A DNA stretch of 50,000 nt from Terrabacter sp. Root181. Its GTDB lineage: Bacteria; Actinomycetota; Actinomycetes; Actinomycetales; Dermatophilaceae. Positions 16,252 to 24,854 of this stretch are shown here, piece by piece; positions within the stretch are counted from its first letter, which is position 1, and each line of letters starts with the position of its first letter. The stretch is taken from NCBI RefSeq assembly GCF_001428505.1, contig NZ_LMHU01000005.1, positions 579,298 to 629,297 on the forward strand, read 5' to 3'. A program made the translations under genes and the position numbers. Under the pieces are notes generated by a model. That model worked only from the letters and a program-made list of their open reading frames with translations, had not been told where the DNA came from and did no database searches.

Positions 16252-16287
16252 GGCGTATGCCGTCGGGCCGGCCGGACGGCATACGCC
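16252..16287. terminator. perfect 13-bp hairpin built from CGGCATAC motifs
   Basis: GGCGTATGCCGTC (16252-16264) pairs perfectly with GACGGCATACGCC (16275-16287) across a 10-nt loop. Each arm contains the over-represented octamer (GTATGCCG and CGGCATAC). It lies 85 bp after the acyl-CoA synthetase stop and should act as its terminator. The remaining 16288-16438 shows no other strong element apart from the leader of the next gene. Confidence 0.75.
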
Positions 16288-16438
16288 CGCTCGCGAGGGA
16301 GCGAACCCGGGCAGCCGCGCGCGGCGGATCGGGGTAAGTCCGTGACGAGGGCGGCGCGCTGGGTGCCACCGGGGTCCCTCAGCGCAGTAGGTTTCGGGGG
16401 AAGCGGTCGTGAGGGCCCGTAATCCGTAAGGGGATGGC

Positions 16439-18337
16439 ATGTCCGACTCAGGCAAGACGATTCTGTGGATCGTGGTGGCGATCGTCGTCATTGCAGTGAT
16501 CATCTGGTTGTTCGTCTCGGCAGGACGGCGCCGCGAGGTCGAGGCGCGCCGCTTCGAGGCCGGCGAGCTCCGGGCCAAGGTCGAGGAGCGCCTGCCCGAG
16601 GTGCAGGACACCGAGGACCGCGCGTCGGTGACGGCGGCCATGGCCGCCGACGCGCGCGCCGAGGCCGAGCGGCAGGCCGCCGAGGCGAGGCGCCTCGAGG
16701 AGCAGGCCCAGGCGCACCGGGCCACCGCCGAGTCCGCGCGTGTCGAGCACGCGGGCCTCGAGCGCGAGGCCGACCGCGTCGACCCCGACGTCCCGACCGA
16801 CGACGAGGGCTACCGCGTCGACGACGCCGGCAACCGCCTGCCCGGCCAGGAGCCGCCACGCGCTGCCGGGGTCGCTGCTGGTGCCGCCGGCGCTGCAGCC
16901 GTCGGTGCGGCGGCATTCACGCACGACGACGACGAGGACGACCTCGCCGACGCCGAGAACCCCTTTGCGCCCAGCGGTGCGGTCACCGACGACGAGCAGG
17001 CCGACGAGACCGCGGACACCGAGCCCGTCGCGTCCGAGGACTCTGAGCCGCCGCTCGTCGAGGGCACGGACCTCGCGAGCGACGCCGACCGCCAGGCCGA
17101 CGTCGAGCAGTCGTCCTACGCCGCCGAGGAGTCCGACGTGGCGGGCGAGCCGTCGACGACCGCGGTGTCCACCGGTGCCGATGCCGATGCTGGTGCCGAT
17201 GCTGGCGCGATCGCGTCAGAGGAGACGGGCGACCACGACTGGTCCACGACCGACGCTGACGCCGACGCTGACTCGGGCGCTGACGCCGGTGCCGACGGTG
17301 GTGCCCACGTCGGCGAGGAGACCGGCGACCACGACTGGTCCGCGACCGACGCGGATGCCGGTGCCGACGCGGGAGCGGATGCGGGTGCCGATGCCGGTGC
17401 CGGTGCGGGCACCGATGACCGTGGCGAGGCACCCGAGCCCGGGAGCCCAGCGCTCGGCGGGGCCGCGGCCGGAGCGGCCGCCGTGGGTGCGGCGGCGTCG
17501 CACCACGACGACGATGACGAGACGGCGGACGGTGGCGCGCCTGCCGACGCGTCGACCGACGACCTGCCGGGTACGGGGGCTGCGACGCACGAGCCCTCGG
17601 ACGAAAGGCCCACGACGGTGGACGACACGCAGACGGACGACACGACCGACGCCGCTGGAACCGCCGACACGTCGGAGGTGCAGGAGACGACGCCGCCCGT
17701 GGCGGACGAGCATGAACCGCACGACGTCGCCGTGCCCGCCCTCGACGAGCGCGACGAGGTGGTGACGGACGGAGGCACGCCGACCGAGGACCCCGGCGAC
17801 CACCGCGGCCAGCCGTGGGCGACCACGCCGGGCGAGCCCGGACCCGATGAGGGCACTGACCTCGACGACGACACCGTCGACGACGGCCTCGACGTCGACA
17901 TGGCTCCGCACTCGCACGCCAGCGAGCAGGACGACGAGCTCGCGGAGCCGGCGCACGAGCCCGACACCGAGCCCGAGACGGCGACCGCCACCGACACCGA
18001 GCCCGAAACCGCGACCGCCACCGACACCGAGACCGAGACCGAGACGGCGACCGCCACCGACACCGAGACCCCGGACTCCGCGGACGAGGAGGAGCCGGCC
18101 ACCTCGGGTCGACGGGTCTCCGGCTTCGACGAGGTCGTCGACGGCGGCTTCGGACTGGGCTCGGCTGCCCCCATCGAGGACGGCGCGCAACCGCTCGGCC
18201 ACGCCGTCAAGGGCACGCGTGAGGGGACGGCCTTCGTCCGTCCCGACGACGCCGGCTACGACGACGTCGAGCCCGACGTGTGGTTCTACAGCGAGGAGGC
18301 GGCCCGCCGAGCGGGTTTCCACCGACACGGGGAGTGA
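16439..18337 (+). CDS. membrane-anchored acidic repeat protein with sunset-like C-terminus
   Basis: This 632-aa protein has a short N-terminus, one membrane helix (residues 8-27), then a basic and charged coiled-coil-like region (about 30-105). About 450 residues of very acidic low-complexity sequence follow. Within it, Asp-Ala-Gly-Ala runs (about 240-320) contain two ETGDHDWS blocks, and TATDTEPE-type repeats occupy about 505-545. The last 60 residues are compact and ordered, with PLGHAVKGTREG and DVWFYSEEAARRAGF. This matches the sunset-like C-terminal module of actinobacterial surface or channel-accessory proteins. The ATG is preceded by AAGGGG. The acidic region is probably a flexible spacer. 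Function is unknown. Confidence 0.8.
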   Translation: MSDSGKTILWIVVAIVVIAVIIWLFVSAGRRREVEARRFEAGELRAKVEERLPEVQDTEDRASVTAAMAADARAEAERQAAEARRLEEQAQAHRATAESARVEHAGLEREADRVDPDVPTDDEGYRVDDAGNRLPGQEPPRAAGVAAGAAGAAAVGAAAFTHDDDEDDLADAENPFAPSGAVTDDEQADETADTEPVASEDSEPPLVEGTDLASDADRQADVEQSSYAAEESDVAGEPSTTAVSTGADADAGADAGAIASEETGDHDWSTTDADADADSGADAGADGGAHVGEETGDHDWSATDADAGADAGADAGADAGAGAGTDDRGEAPEPGSPALGGAAAGAAAVGAAASHHDDDDETADGGAPADASTDDLPGTGAATHEPSDERPTTVDDTQTDDTTDAAGTADTSEVQETTPPVADEHEPHDVAVPALDERDEVVTDGGTPTEDPGDHRGQPWATTPGEPGPDEGTDLDDDTVDDGLDVDMAPHSHASEQDDELAEPAHEPDTEPETATATDTEPETATATDTETETETATATDTETPDSADEEEPATSGRRVSGFDEVVDGGFGLGSAAPIEDGAQPLGHAVKGTREGTAFVRPDDAGYDDVEPDVWFYSEEAARRAGFHRHGE

Positions 18338-18439
18338 CCGCTCCCTGACGGACAGTGGCCACGTGCACAACGGTGTGCGCGTGGCCACGCTCCTGTCCGG
18401 GGGCTCGTCGCCGCCGGCGCACACCGGCGCCGGCGCGCG

Positions 18440-18479
18440 GTCCGGGGCACACGGCATACGCCCTCGGTCGGCCCCGGAC
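18440..18479. terminator. 9-bp hairpin between acidic repeat gene and argS
   Basis: GTCCGGGGC (18440-18448) pairs with GCCCCGGAC (18471-18479). The 22-nt loop contains one CGGCATAC octamer. It lies about 100 bp after the repeat-protein stop and 46 bp before the argS start, so it should end the upstream transcript. Confidence 0.55.
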
Positions 18480-18512
18480 GAAACGGTGGCGCGGGCACCC
18501 GGTCGGCGCAAA

Positions 18513-18518
18513 TAGACT
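18513..18518 (+). promoter_or_regulatory. -10 element of a probable leaderless argS transcript
   Basis: TAGACT matches the TANNNT -10 consensus and ends 7 nt before the argS ATG, where transcription would start at or next to the start codon. There is no Shine-Dalgarno sequence in front of the ATG, which supports leaderless expression. No clear -35 box is visible. Confidence 0.6.
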
Positions 18519-18525
18519 TGCCGGC

Positions 18526-20286
18526 ATGGTTTCCCCGCTCGTCGCGCTCACGCCCAAGGTCCAGTCCGCGATCGCCACCGCCCTCGGTGACGACTTCCGC
18601 GAGGCCGACCCGGTGCTGCGTCCGTCGCAGTTCGCCGACGTGCAGGTCAACGCCGCGCTCGCGCTGGCCAAGAAGGTCGGGCTGCCGCCGCGCGAGGTCG
18701 CCGCCAAGATCGTCGACGCCCTCGAGCTCGACGGCGTGTGCGACGCCGTCGAGGTGAGCGGGCCCGGCTTCATCAACCTCACCTTCTCCGACGCCTGGAT
18801 CGCCGGCCTGCTGCAGGACGTCGAGGCCGACGAGCGGGGCGGTGTCGCGCTCCAGCCGACGCAGAACATCCCGATCGACTACTCCGCGCCCAACGTCGCC
18901 AAGGAGATGCACGTCGGCCACCTGCGCACGACCGTCGTCGGCGACTCGCTGGCCCGCACGCTCGAGCACCTCGGGCACCAGGTCATCCGCCAGAACCACA
19001 TCGGTGACTGGGGCACGCCCTTCGGCATGCTCATCGAGCACCTGCTCGACGTCGGCCGCGACTCCGAGGAGGCCGACCTCCTCGTCACCGACCCCAACGC
19101 CTTCTACCAGGCGGCCCGTGTCAAGTTCGACCGCGCCGACAAGGCCGAGCCGGCCGGCAGCGAGGGCGACTTCAACGTGCGGGCGCGCACCCGCGTCGTC
19201 AAGCTCCAGGCCGGCGACCCCGACACGCTCGCCCTGTGGCGTGAGCTCGTCGACCTGTCGAAGATCTACTTCAACAAGATCTACTCGACGCTCGGCATCA
19301 CGCTCACCGACGACGACCTCGCCGGTGAGTCCACCTACAACGACGTGCTCGCCGACCTCTGCGCCGAGCTCGAGGCCAAGGGCATCGCGACCGTGTCGGA
19401 CGGAGCGCTCTGCGTGTTCCTCGACGGCTACACCGGCCGTGAGGGCAAGCCCGTGCCGCTCATCATCCGCAAGAGCGACGGCGGCTACAACTACGGCACG
19501 ACCGATCTCGCGACGATCCGGCACCGCGTCGAGGACCTCAAGGCGCACCGCGTGCTCTACGTCATCGGCGCCCCGCAGGCCCTGCACCTCAACATGGTGT
19601 GGGACACCGCCCGCAAGGCCGGCTGGCTGCCCGACGACGTCGTGCCCGTCCACGTCCAGATCGGCAACGTGCTGGGCGACGACCGCAAGATCCTCAAGAC
19701 CCGCTCCGGCAAGCCGCTGCGGCTCATGGCCCTGCTCGACGAGGCCGTCGAGAAGGCCCGCACCGTCATCGACGGCACGCGCCCCGACCTCGACGACACC
19801 GTGCGCGCGACGATCGCCCGCCAGATCGGCATCGGCGCCGTGAAGTACGCCGACCTGTCCGTGGCGCACGACAGCGAGTACGTCTTCGACCTCGACCGCA
19901 TGGTGGCGCTCACCGGCAACACGGGCCCGTACCTCCAGTACGTCGTCGCGCGCATCCGGTCGATCTTCCGTCAGGTCGGGCTCGAGCCGGTGGCGCAGCA
20001 CGCGCCGATCCTGCTCGGCGAGCCCCACGAGCGCGCCCTCGCGATGCACCTGCTCGGGTTCGGCGACGTCGTCGCCGAGGTCGGCGACACCTACGAGCCG
20101 CACCGGCTCGCCGGCTACCTCTTCGAGCTGGCGCAGGCGTTCTCGGCGTTCTACGAGAACTGCCCCGTGCTCAAGGCCGAGCTCGACGAGGTCAGGGAGT
20201 CGCGGCTGACGCTGTGCGCGTTGGTCTTCCGGGTCATGACCACGGGCCTCGACCTGCTCGGACTGGAGTCCCCCGAGCAGATGTGA
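18526..20286 (+). CDS. argS: arginyl-tRNA synthetase
   Basis: This 586-aa class I synthetase charges tRNA-Arg in the cytoplasm. The HIGH-type signature is HVGH (129-132) inside SAPNVAKEMHVGHLRTT. The KMSKS equivalent is the degenerate KTRSG near residue 391, as is normal for ArgS. The N-terminal tRNA-recognition domain (about 1-100) and the C-terminal anticodon-binding domain with YADLSVAHDSEYVFDL and NTGPYLQYV are present. Length is typical. The frame is open further upstream, but the ATG at 18526 gives the standard N-terminus and has a -10 box 7 nt before it. The two winged-helix/hydrolase genes follow 55 bp later. Confidence 0.97.
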   Translation: MVSPLVALTPKVQSAIATALGDDFREADPVLRPSQFADVQVNAALALAKKVGLPPREVAAKIVDALELDGVCDAVEVSGPGFINLTFSDAWIAGLLQDVEADERGGVALQPTQNIPIDYSAPNVAKEMHVGHLRTTVVGDSLARTLEHLGHQVIRQNHIGDWGTPFGMLIEHLLDVGRDSEEADLLVTDPNAFYQAARVKFDRADKAEPAGSEGDFNVRARTRVVKLQAGDPDTLALWRELVDLSKIYFNKIYSTLGITLTDDDLAGESTYNDVLADLCAELEAKGIATVSDGALCVFLDGYTGREGKPVPLIIRKSDGGYNYGTTDLATIRHRVEDLKAHRVLYVIGAPQALHLNMVWDTARKAGWLPDDVVPVHVQIGNVLGDDRKILKTRSGKPLRLMALLDEAVEKARTVIDGTRPDLDDTVRATIARQIGIGAVKYADLSVAHDSEYVFDLDRMVALTGNTGPYLQYVVARIRSIFRQVGLEPVAQHAPILLGEPHERALAMHLLGFGDVVAEVGDTYEPHRLAGYLFELAQAFSAFYENCPVLKAELDEVRESRLTLCALVFRVMTTGLDLLGLESPEQM

Positions 20287-20330
20287 CCGCTCGCGGGGAG
20301 CGACGACCCCGCGACCGGGCCGGAGCCTGC

Positions 20331-20336
20331 GACAAT
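20331..20336 (+). promoter_or_regulatory. -10-like element before first winged-helix/hydrolase gene
   Basis: GACAAT lies 5 nt before the GTG at 20342, and the paralogue has CACAAT 7 nt before its ATG at 21611. Neither gene has a Shine-Dalgarno sequence. The shared ACAAT suggests that both copies are transcribed from their own promoters as leaderless mRNAs. Confidence 0.4.
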
Positions 20337-20341
20337 CGAGC

Positions 20342-21553
20342 GTGCGGTTCACGTTCGGGGAGCACGTCCTCGACACCGACAGGTACCTGCTCGAGCGGGG
20401 CGGCGAGTCGTTGCACGTCCAGCCGCAGGTCTTCGACGTCCTCAGCCACCTCGTCCTGAACCGCGAGCGGGTCGTCCCGAAGACCGAGCTGCTCGACACG
20501 GTCTGGGGTGACCGCTTCGTCAGCGAGTCCACGCTGACGAGTCGCATCAAGGCCGCCCGGCAGTCGGTCGGAGACGACGGCATCCTGCAGACCGTCATCC
20601 AGACCGTGCACGGCCGTGGCTACCGCTGGGTGGCCGCCGTCGACGTCGACACCGACCAGCCCGCGACCACACGCGAGGCCGCGGGCGCCGGCTCGGCAGC
20701 CCCACTGCTCGAGCAGAAGATCCACTTCTGCCGGACACCGGACGGCGCGCGCCTCGCGTACGCCACCGTCGGCGACGGGCCCCCACTCGTCCGGGCCGCG
20801 CACTGGGTGACCCATCTCGACTACGAGTGGGAGAGCCCCGTGTGGAGGCACTGGATGGAGGGGCTGTCGCGCGGCCGGATGCTCGTGCGCTACGACGAGC
20901 GCGGCTGCGGTCTCTCCGAGGCCGACCCCGAGGACATCTCGTTCGAGGCGTTCGTCCGTGACCTGGAGACGGTCGTCGACGAGCTCGGCCTCGATCGCTT
21001 CCCGCTCATGGGCCTGTCGCAGGGTGGCCCGGTGGCGATCGAGTATACCGTTCGCTACCCCGAGCGGGTGAGCCGCCTCGTGCTCGTGGGCGCCTTCATG
21101 CAGGGCCGGATCGTGCGCGCCCGCACGGAGGAGGAGAGCCGCGAGGCCGAGCTGCAGCGCGACCTCATCCGGATGGGTTGGGGGCGCGACGACCCGTCGT
21201 TCCGGCTCTACTTCTCGTCGACGTTCATGCCCGACGCGCCGCCCCAGCTGTGGAGCGACTTCGCCGAGCTCATGCGGCGCACCACCTCGGCCGAGAACGC
21301 CCTGAGACTCAATGACGTCTCCGTCCGGTTGGACGTGTCGGAGTCGGCGACCCGAGTCGACGTGCCGACGCTGATCCTGCACGGGCGCCACGACACCCGC
21401 ATCCCGTTCAGTCAGGGCGTCGAGCTCGCGACCCGGATCCGGGGCAGCCGACTCGTGCCCCTCGACACGCGCAACCACCTGCTCCAGCCCGACGAGCCGG
21501 CCTGGCACGACCTCCTCCGCGAGCTGGAGACGTTCCTCGCCGAGGATGAGTAG
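20342..21553 (+). CDS. winged-helix DNA-binding / alpha-beta hydrolase fusion (copy 1)
   Basis: This 403-aa protein fuses an OmpR/CadC-type winged-helix domain (about residues 1-100) to a complete alpha/beta hydrolase (about 125-400). The winged helix shows VFDVLSHLVLNRERVVPKTEL, SESTLTSRIKAARQSVGD and a GRGYRW wing. In the hydrolase, nucleophile Ser226 sits in GLSQGG, the acid is Asp351 in GRHDTR, and the base is His379 in TRNHLL. The protein therefore looks like a transcription factor carrying an enzyme as its sensor. A very similar copy follows 57 bp downstream. No receiver domain or membrane segment is present. The GTG start has no ribosome binding site but has a -10-like box just upstream. 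Confidence 0.87.
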   Translation: MRFTFGEHVLDTDRYLLERGGESLHVQPQVFDVLSHLVLNRERVVPKTELLDTVWGDRFVSESTLTSRIKAARQSVGDDGILQTVIQTVHGRGYRWVAAVDVDTDQPATTREAAGAGSAAPLLEQKIHFCRTPDGARLAYATVGDGPPLVRAAHWVTHLDYEWESPVWRHWMEGLSRGRMLVRYDERGCGLSEADPEDISFEAFVRDLETVVDELGLDRFPLMGLSQGGPVAIEYTVRYPERVSRLVLVGAFMQGRIVRARTEEESREAELQRDLIRMGWGRDDPSFRLYFSSTFMPDAPPQLWSDFAELMRRTTSAENALRLNDVSVRLDVSESATRVDVPTLILHGRHDTRIPFSQGVELATRIRGSRLVPLDTRNHLLQPDEPAWHDLLRELETFLAEDE

Positions 21554-21597
21554 CCGCTGTCCCACTTTGTCCATGTCACCCGGCGGGGCGGCCCTGT

Positions 21598-21603
21598 CAC
21601 AAT
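21598..21603 (+). promoter_or_regulatory. -10-like element before second winged-helix/hydrolase gene
   Basis: CACAAT ends 7 nt before the ATG at 21611 and parallels the GACAAT box in front of copy 1. With no ribosome binding site present, a leaderless start is likely. Confidence 0.4.
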
Positions 21604-21610
21604 CCGTCGT

Positions 21611-22855
21611 ATGCGGTTCACGTTCGGGGACGTGGTCCTCGACACCGACCGGTTCCTGCTCGAGCGGGACGGGCAGCCGGTGCACGTCCAGCCGCAGGTC
21701 TTCGACGTGCTGAGCCACCTCGTGGCGAACCGGGAGCGCGTCGTCCCGAAGACGGAGCTGCTCGACTGCGTCTGGGGCGACCGCTTCGTCAGCGAGTCGA
21801 CCCTGACGAGCCGGATCAAGGCCGCGCGCCGGGTCGTCGGTGACGACGGTGTGCTGCAGCGGGTGATCCAGACGGTGCACGGGCGTGGGTACCGATGGGT
21901 GGCGACCGTTGCCACGGAGCCCGGCCCGACCGAGCGGGCAGGCTCCTCCGCATCCGCACCGGCATCCGCGGCGGACGGCCGGCTGGAGCAGCGCCTCCAC
22001 TTCTGCCGTACTCCCGACGGGTCGCGGATCGCCTATGCGACGGTGGGCGAGGGACCGCCGCTCGTGCGGGCCGCGCACTGGCTCACACACCTGGTCTACG
22101 AGTGGGACAGCCCCGTCTGGCGGCACTGGATGGAGGGTCTGTCGCGCGGCCGGATGCTCGTGCGCTACGACGAGCGCGGGTGCGGACTGTCCGACCAGGA
22201 TCCGACGGAGGTCACGCTGAACGCCTTCGTCGAGGACCTTGAGACCGTGGTCGACGACCTGGGCCTGGAACGCTTTCCCCTCATGGGAGTTTCGCAAGGT
22301 GGCGCCGTGGCCGTCGCGTACGCGCACCGTCACCCCGAGCGGGTCAGCCGCCTCGTGCTGGTGGGCGCCTTCGTCAAGGGAGGCCGGCTCGCCACGTCAC
22401 CCGAGAAGCGCGCCGAGTTCGAGATGGAGCGGGACCTGATCAACGTGGGGTGGGGACGCGACGAGCCTTACTTCCGGCTGTTCTTCTCGTCGCTGTTCAT
22501 GCCCGACGTGCCACCCCAGCTGTGGTCGGACTTCGCCGAGCTGATGCGCCGCACGACCTCCAGCGAGAACGCGGTGAGGATCTTCGACGCCCACCTCGCG
22601 ATGGACGTCCGCGAAGCCGCTGCCGAGCTCGATGTGCCGACCCTCATCCTCCACGCGAGGGACGACCAGCGCGTGCCCTTCAGCCAAGGGGTCGCGTACG
22701 CCTCGCTCATCCGCGGCAGTCGGCTCGTTCCGCTCGACACGCGCAACCACCTCATGCGCCCCGACGAGCCGGCGTGGGGCCAGTTCCTCCACGAGGTGGA
22801 CAGCTTCCTCGGCGAGGACGTGTCCACGCAGGGTCCACGGGAAGTCCACGACTAG
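21611..22855 (+). CDS. winged-helix DNA-binding / alpha-beta hydrolase fusion (copy 2)
   Basis: This 414-aa protein is a clear tandem paralogue of the upstream gene, nearly collinear from the opening MRFTFG to the last helix. It has the same OmpR/CadC-like winged helix (about 1-100), an Ala/Ser-rich linker (about 110-125), and an alpha/beta hydrolase with Ser228 in GVSQGG, DDQRVPFSQG and TRNHLMRPDEPAW. Both catalytic triads are intact, so both copies probably still bind or turn over a ligand. Differences concentrate in the linker and in the cap region around PDVPPQLW. Targets may include the paralogue itself or the divergently regulated redox genes that follow. Confidence 0.87.
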   Translation: MRFTFGDVVLDTDRFLLERDGQPVHVQPQVFDVLSHLVANRERVVPKTELLDCVWGDRFVSESTLTSRIKAARRVVGDDGVLQRVIQTVHGRGYRWVATVATEPGPTERAGSSASAPASAADGRLEQRLHFCRTPDGSRIAYATVGEGPPLVRAAHWLTHLVYEWDSPVWRHWMEGLSRGRMLVRYDERGCGLSDQDPTEVTLNAFVEDLETVVDDLGLERFPLMGVSQGGAVAVAYAHRHPERVSRLVLVGAFVKGGRLATSPEKRAEFEMERDLINVGWGRDEPYFRLFFSSLFMPDVPPQLWSDFAELMRRTTSSENAVRIFDAHLAMDVREAAAELDVPTLILHARDDQRVPFSQGVAYASLIRGSRLVPLDTRNHLMRPDEPAWGQFLHEVDSFLGEDVSTQGPREVHD

Positions 22856-22889
22856 TCCAAGGTCAGCTCGCCGCCCGGGGCGATCGTGG

Positions 22890-22912
22890 TCCTCACAACT
22901 CATCTGTGAGGA
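22890..22912 (+). promoter_or_regulatory. inverted repeat overlapping the ribosome binding site of the FAD oxidoreductase gene
   Basis: TCCTCACA (22890-22897) and TGTGAGGA (22905-22912) form a perfect 8-bp inverted repeat with a 7-nt centre. The right arm overlaps the AGGAGG ribosome binding site at 22909-22914, which serves the GTG at 22921. It may be a repressor operator or an RNA hairpin that hides the ribosome binding site. Confidence 0.6.
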
Positions 22913-22920
22913 GGACGACC

Positions 22921-24147
22921 GTGCCTGGGACCGCCACGACACGTGAGACCCACCGACCCGACGGGAGGATGCAGACACACGACGTCGACGTCGTCGTCGT
23001 CGGAGCCCGCTGCGCCGGGGCCGGGACGGCCCTGCTGCTCGCGCGAGCGGGTCACGACGTGCTCCTCCTCGACCGGGCGACGTTTCCCAGCGACACCGTC
23101 TCGACGCACGTCATCGCCCGGTCCGGCATGGTGCAGCTGCACCGTTGGGGTCTTCTCGAGGCCGTCGTCGCCAGTGGGGCACCGCGACTGTGCCGGGTCG
23201 AGTTCACGAGCGAGCTCGGCTTCATGGCGCGTGAGGTGAAGGACCGCTACGGCGTCGACTTCCTGCTCGCGCCGCGCCGCGTCGTGCTCGACGAGATCCT
23301 GCTCGAGGCGGCGCGTGCTGCAGGAGTCCACGTGCGCACAGGAGTGTCGGTCGACGGCGTCGTCCGTGACGGCGAGGGCCGGGTCACCGGCGTGCACGCG
23401 CATGACGTCCACGGTCCCGTGGAGGCACGAGCGCGATACGTCGTGGGCGCGGACGGGCTCGGTTCACGGGTGGCACGTGCGGTGGGAGCGCCGCTGCTCC
23501 TCGTGCGGCCGTCATCGGGAGCAGCGCAGTACGCGTACCACGCCGGCAACTGGCCGGCCATCGAGCACCACCTCGCCGATGACGCCTTTGCGGGCATCTT
23601 CCCGACGCACGGGGGCCAGGCGTGCGTCTGGGTCTGCGCCCCCGAGCAGGTGGTTCGCGCGCACCGACGGAAGGCGGGCCGGGCCGGGGACCCGCTGCTG
23701 CAGATGCTGGAGGTCGCAGCGCCGGGGATCGCGGCGCGGGTCGACGCGACGACCCGCCGCTCTCCGGTGCGCGGGATGCTCCGCATGCCCAACCACATTC
23801 GCCTGGCGTCCGGTCCCGGCTGGGCACTCGTCGGCGACGCCGGCTGCCACCGCGACGCGATCACCGGTCACGGCATCAGTGACGCCTTCCGTGACGCCGA
23901 GCTGCTCGCCACCGCCCTCGGCACGGCACTGCGCGACCCCGCCTGCGAGACGGACGCCCTCACGGCATACGGGCTCGAGCGCGACCGCATGGCGCGCGAC
24001 GTGTTCGACCTGACGTGCGAGCTCTCGACGTTCCCGCGGCAGGCTCGCTTCCTCGAGCTGCAGAAGCGGCTCGCACTCGCGATCGACGTGATGGCCGGCG
24101 AGCTGAGCGGCCGCCGGCTGCCCGGTGCCGCGACGGCCGCGGCCTGA
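22921..24147 (+). CDS. NAD(P)/FAD-dependent oxidoreductase
   Basis: This 408-aa protein is a group A flavoprotein of the geranylgeranyl-reductase/PHBH-like family. It has an N-terminal Rossmann motif (VVVVGARCAGAGTALLLARAG), an acidic ribose-binding end (LLLDRATFP), and the second FAD motif ALVGDAGCHRDAITGHGISDAF near residue 305. Substrate is unknown; relatives reduce or hydroxylate isoprenoid or aromatic compounds. I chose GTG 22921 because AGGAGG lies 6 nt upstream. The in-frame ATG at 22969 has GGGAGG directly abutting it, which is too close. The start is controlled by an inverted repeat. The OsmC and flavodoxin-fold genes follow on the same strand. Confidence 0.85.
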   Translation: MPGTATTRETHRPDGRMQTHDVDVVVVGARCAGAGTALLLARAGHDVLLLDRATFPSDTVSTHVIARSGMVQLHRWGLLEAVVASGAPRLCRVEFTSELGFMAREVKDRYGVDFLLAPRRVVLDEILLEAARAAGVHVRTGVSVDGVVRDGEGRVTGVHAHDVHGPVEARARYVVGADGLGSRVARAVGAPLLLVRPSSGAAQYAYHAGNWPAIEHHLADDAFAGIFPTHGGQACVWVCAPEQVVRAHRRKAGRAGDPLLQMLEVAAPGIAARVDATTRRSPVRGMLRMPNHIRLASGPGWALVGDAGCHRDAITGHGISDAFRDAELLATALGTALRDPACETDALTAYGLERDRMARDVFDLTCELSTFPRQARFLELQKRLALAIDVMAGELSGRRLPGAATAAA

Positions 24148-24215
24148 CCCACGACCTCCTCGAACCCGAGGACCGCCGGATCCCGGCACCACCACCATGA
24201 AGGAAAGAGACCACC

Positions 24216-24776
24216 ATGAGCACGGACACCGCCCACCGCAACGGCGTGGACACCGCGACCCTCTTCGCGACCCTCGACGCCGTCAAGCAGATGCCCGCAG
24301 CAGCCAGCTTCCAGTTCCGCGCCCACAACGACTGGGTGGACGGCACCAGCAGCAGAACCACGATCTCCGACTTCTTCGGCGTCGGTGAGGAGCGCTCGCA
24401 CGCAAGGGAGTTCGTCTTCGACGCCGACCACCCGGCCGTGCTCGTCGGACAGGACCGCGGTCCCACGCCGGTCGAGTTCCTGCTCCACGCCCTCGCGGCC
24501 TGCCTCACCGCCGGCATCGCCAACATCGCCTCGGCGCGCAAGGTCACCCTGACCGAGGTGCGGTCGACGGTGACCGGCGACATCGACCTCAACGGCATCC
24601 TCGGACTCCAGGACGTCCGCAACGGCTACCAGCAGGTCAGCGTCAGCTTCGTCATCAAGGGCGACGCACCCGAGGACGTGCTCCGTCAGATCGTCGAGCA
24701 GTCCCGGCAGCGGTCGGCCGTCTTCGACGTCCTGACGAACGGCGTCCCGGTCGACATCGAGGTCGAGGTCGCCTGA
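24216..24776 (+). CDS. OsmC-family protein
   Basis: This 186-aa protein fits the OsmC/Ohr fold used for thiol-dependent peroxide reduction. The conserved FLLHALAACLTAG helix carries the peroxidatic-type Cys96, and a GPTPVEF turn precedes it. The second conserved cysteine of Ohr/OsmC proteins appears to be replaced: the region reads RQRSAVFDVLTNG. It may therefore be a one-cysteine OsmC relative rather than a true organic hydroperoxide reductase. AAGGAAAGAG precedes the ATG at good spacing. It follows the FAD oxidoreductase by 68 bp, so co-transcription is plausible. Confidence 0.88.
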   Translation: MSTDTAHRNGVDTATLFATLDAVKQMPAAASFQFRAHNDWVDGTSSRTTISDFFGVGEERSHAREFVFDADHPAVLVGQDRGPTPVEFLLHALAACLTAGIANIASARKVTLTEVRSTVTGDIDLNGILGLQDVRNGYQQVSVSFVIKGDAPEDVLRQIVEQSRQRSAVFDVLTNGVPVDIEVEVA

Positions 24777-24854
24777 CGTCGACGTCACGACTTCGTCAGC
24801 GGTTCGTCATCTCCGAACCCGTTGTGGGGCCGCGAGCGGGAGGACAGTCGTCGC

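Noticed and set aside
16982-17432. Arg/His-rich open frames opposite the acidic repeat protein
   Set aside because: They are the complement of Asp/Ala-rich codons and have no independent signals.
18286-20598. 770-codon minus-strand frame opposite argS
   Set aside because: It is an antisense shadow of argS produced by GC-rich third positions; argS has all family motifs.
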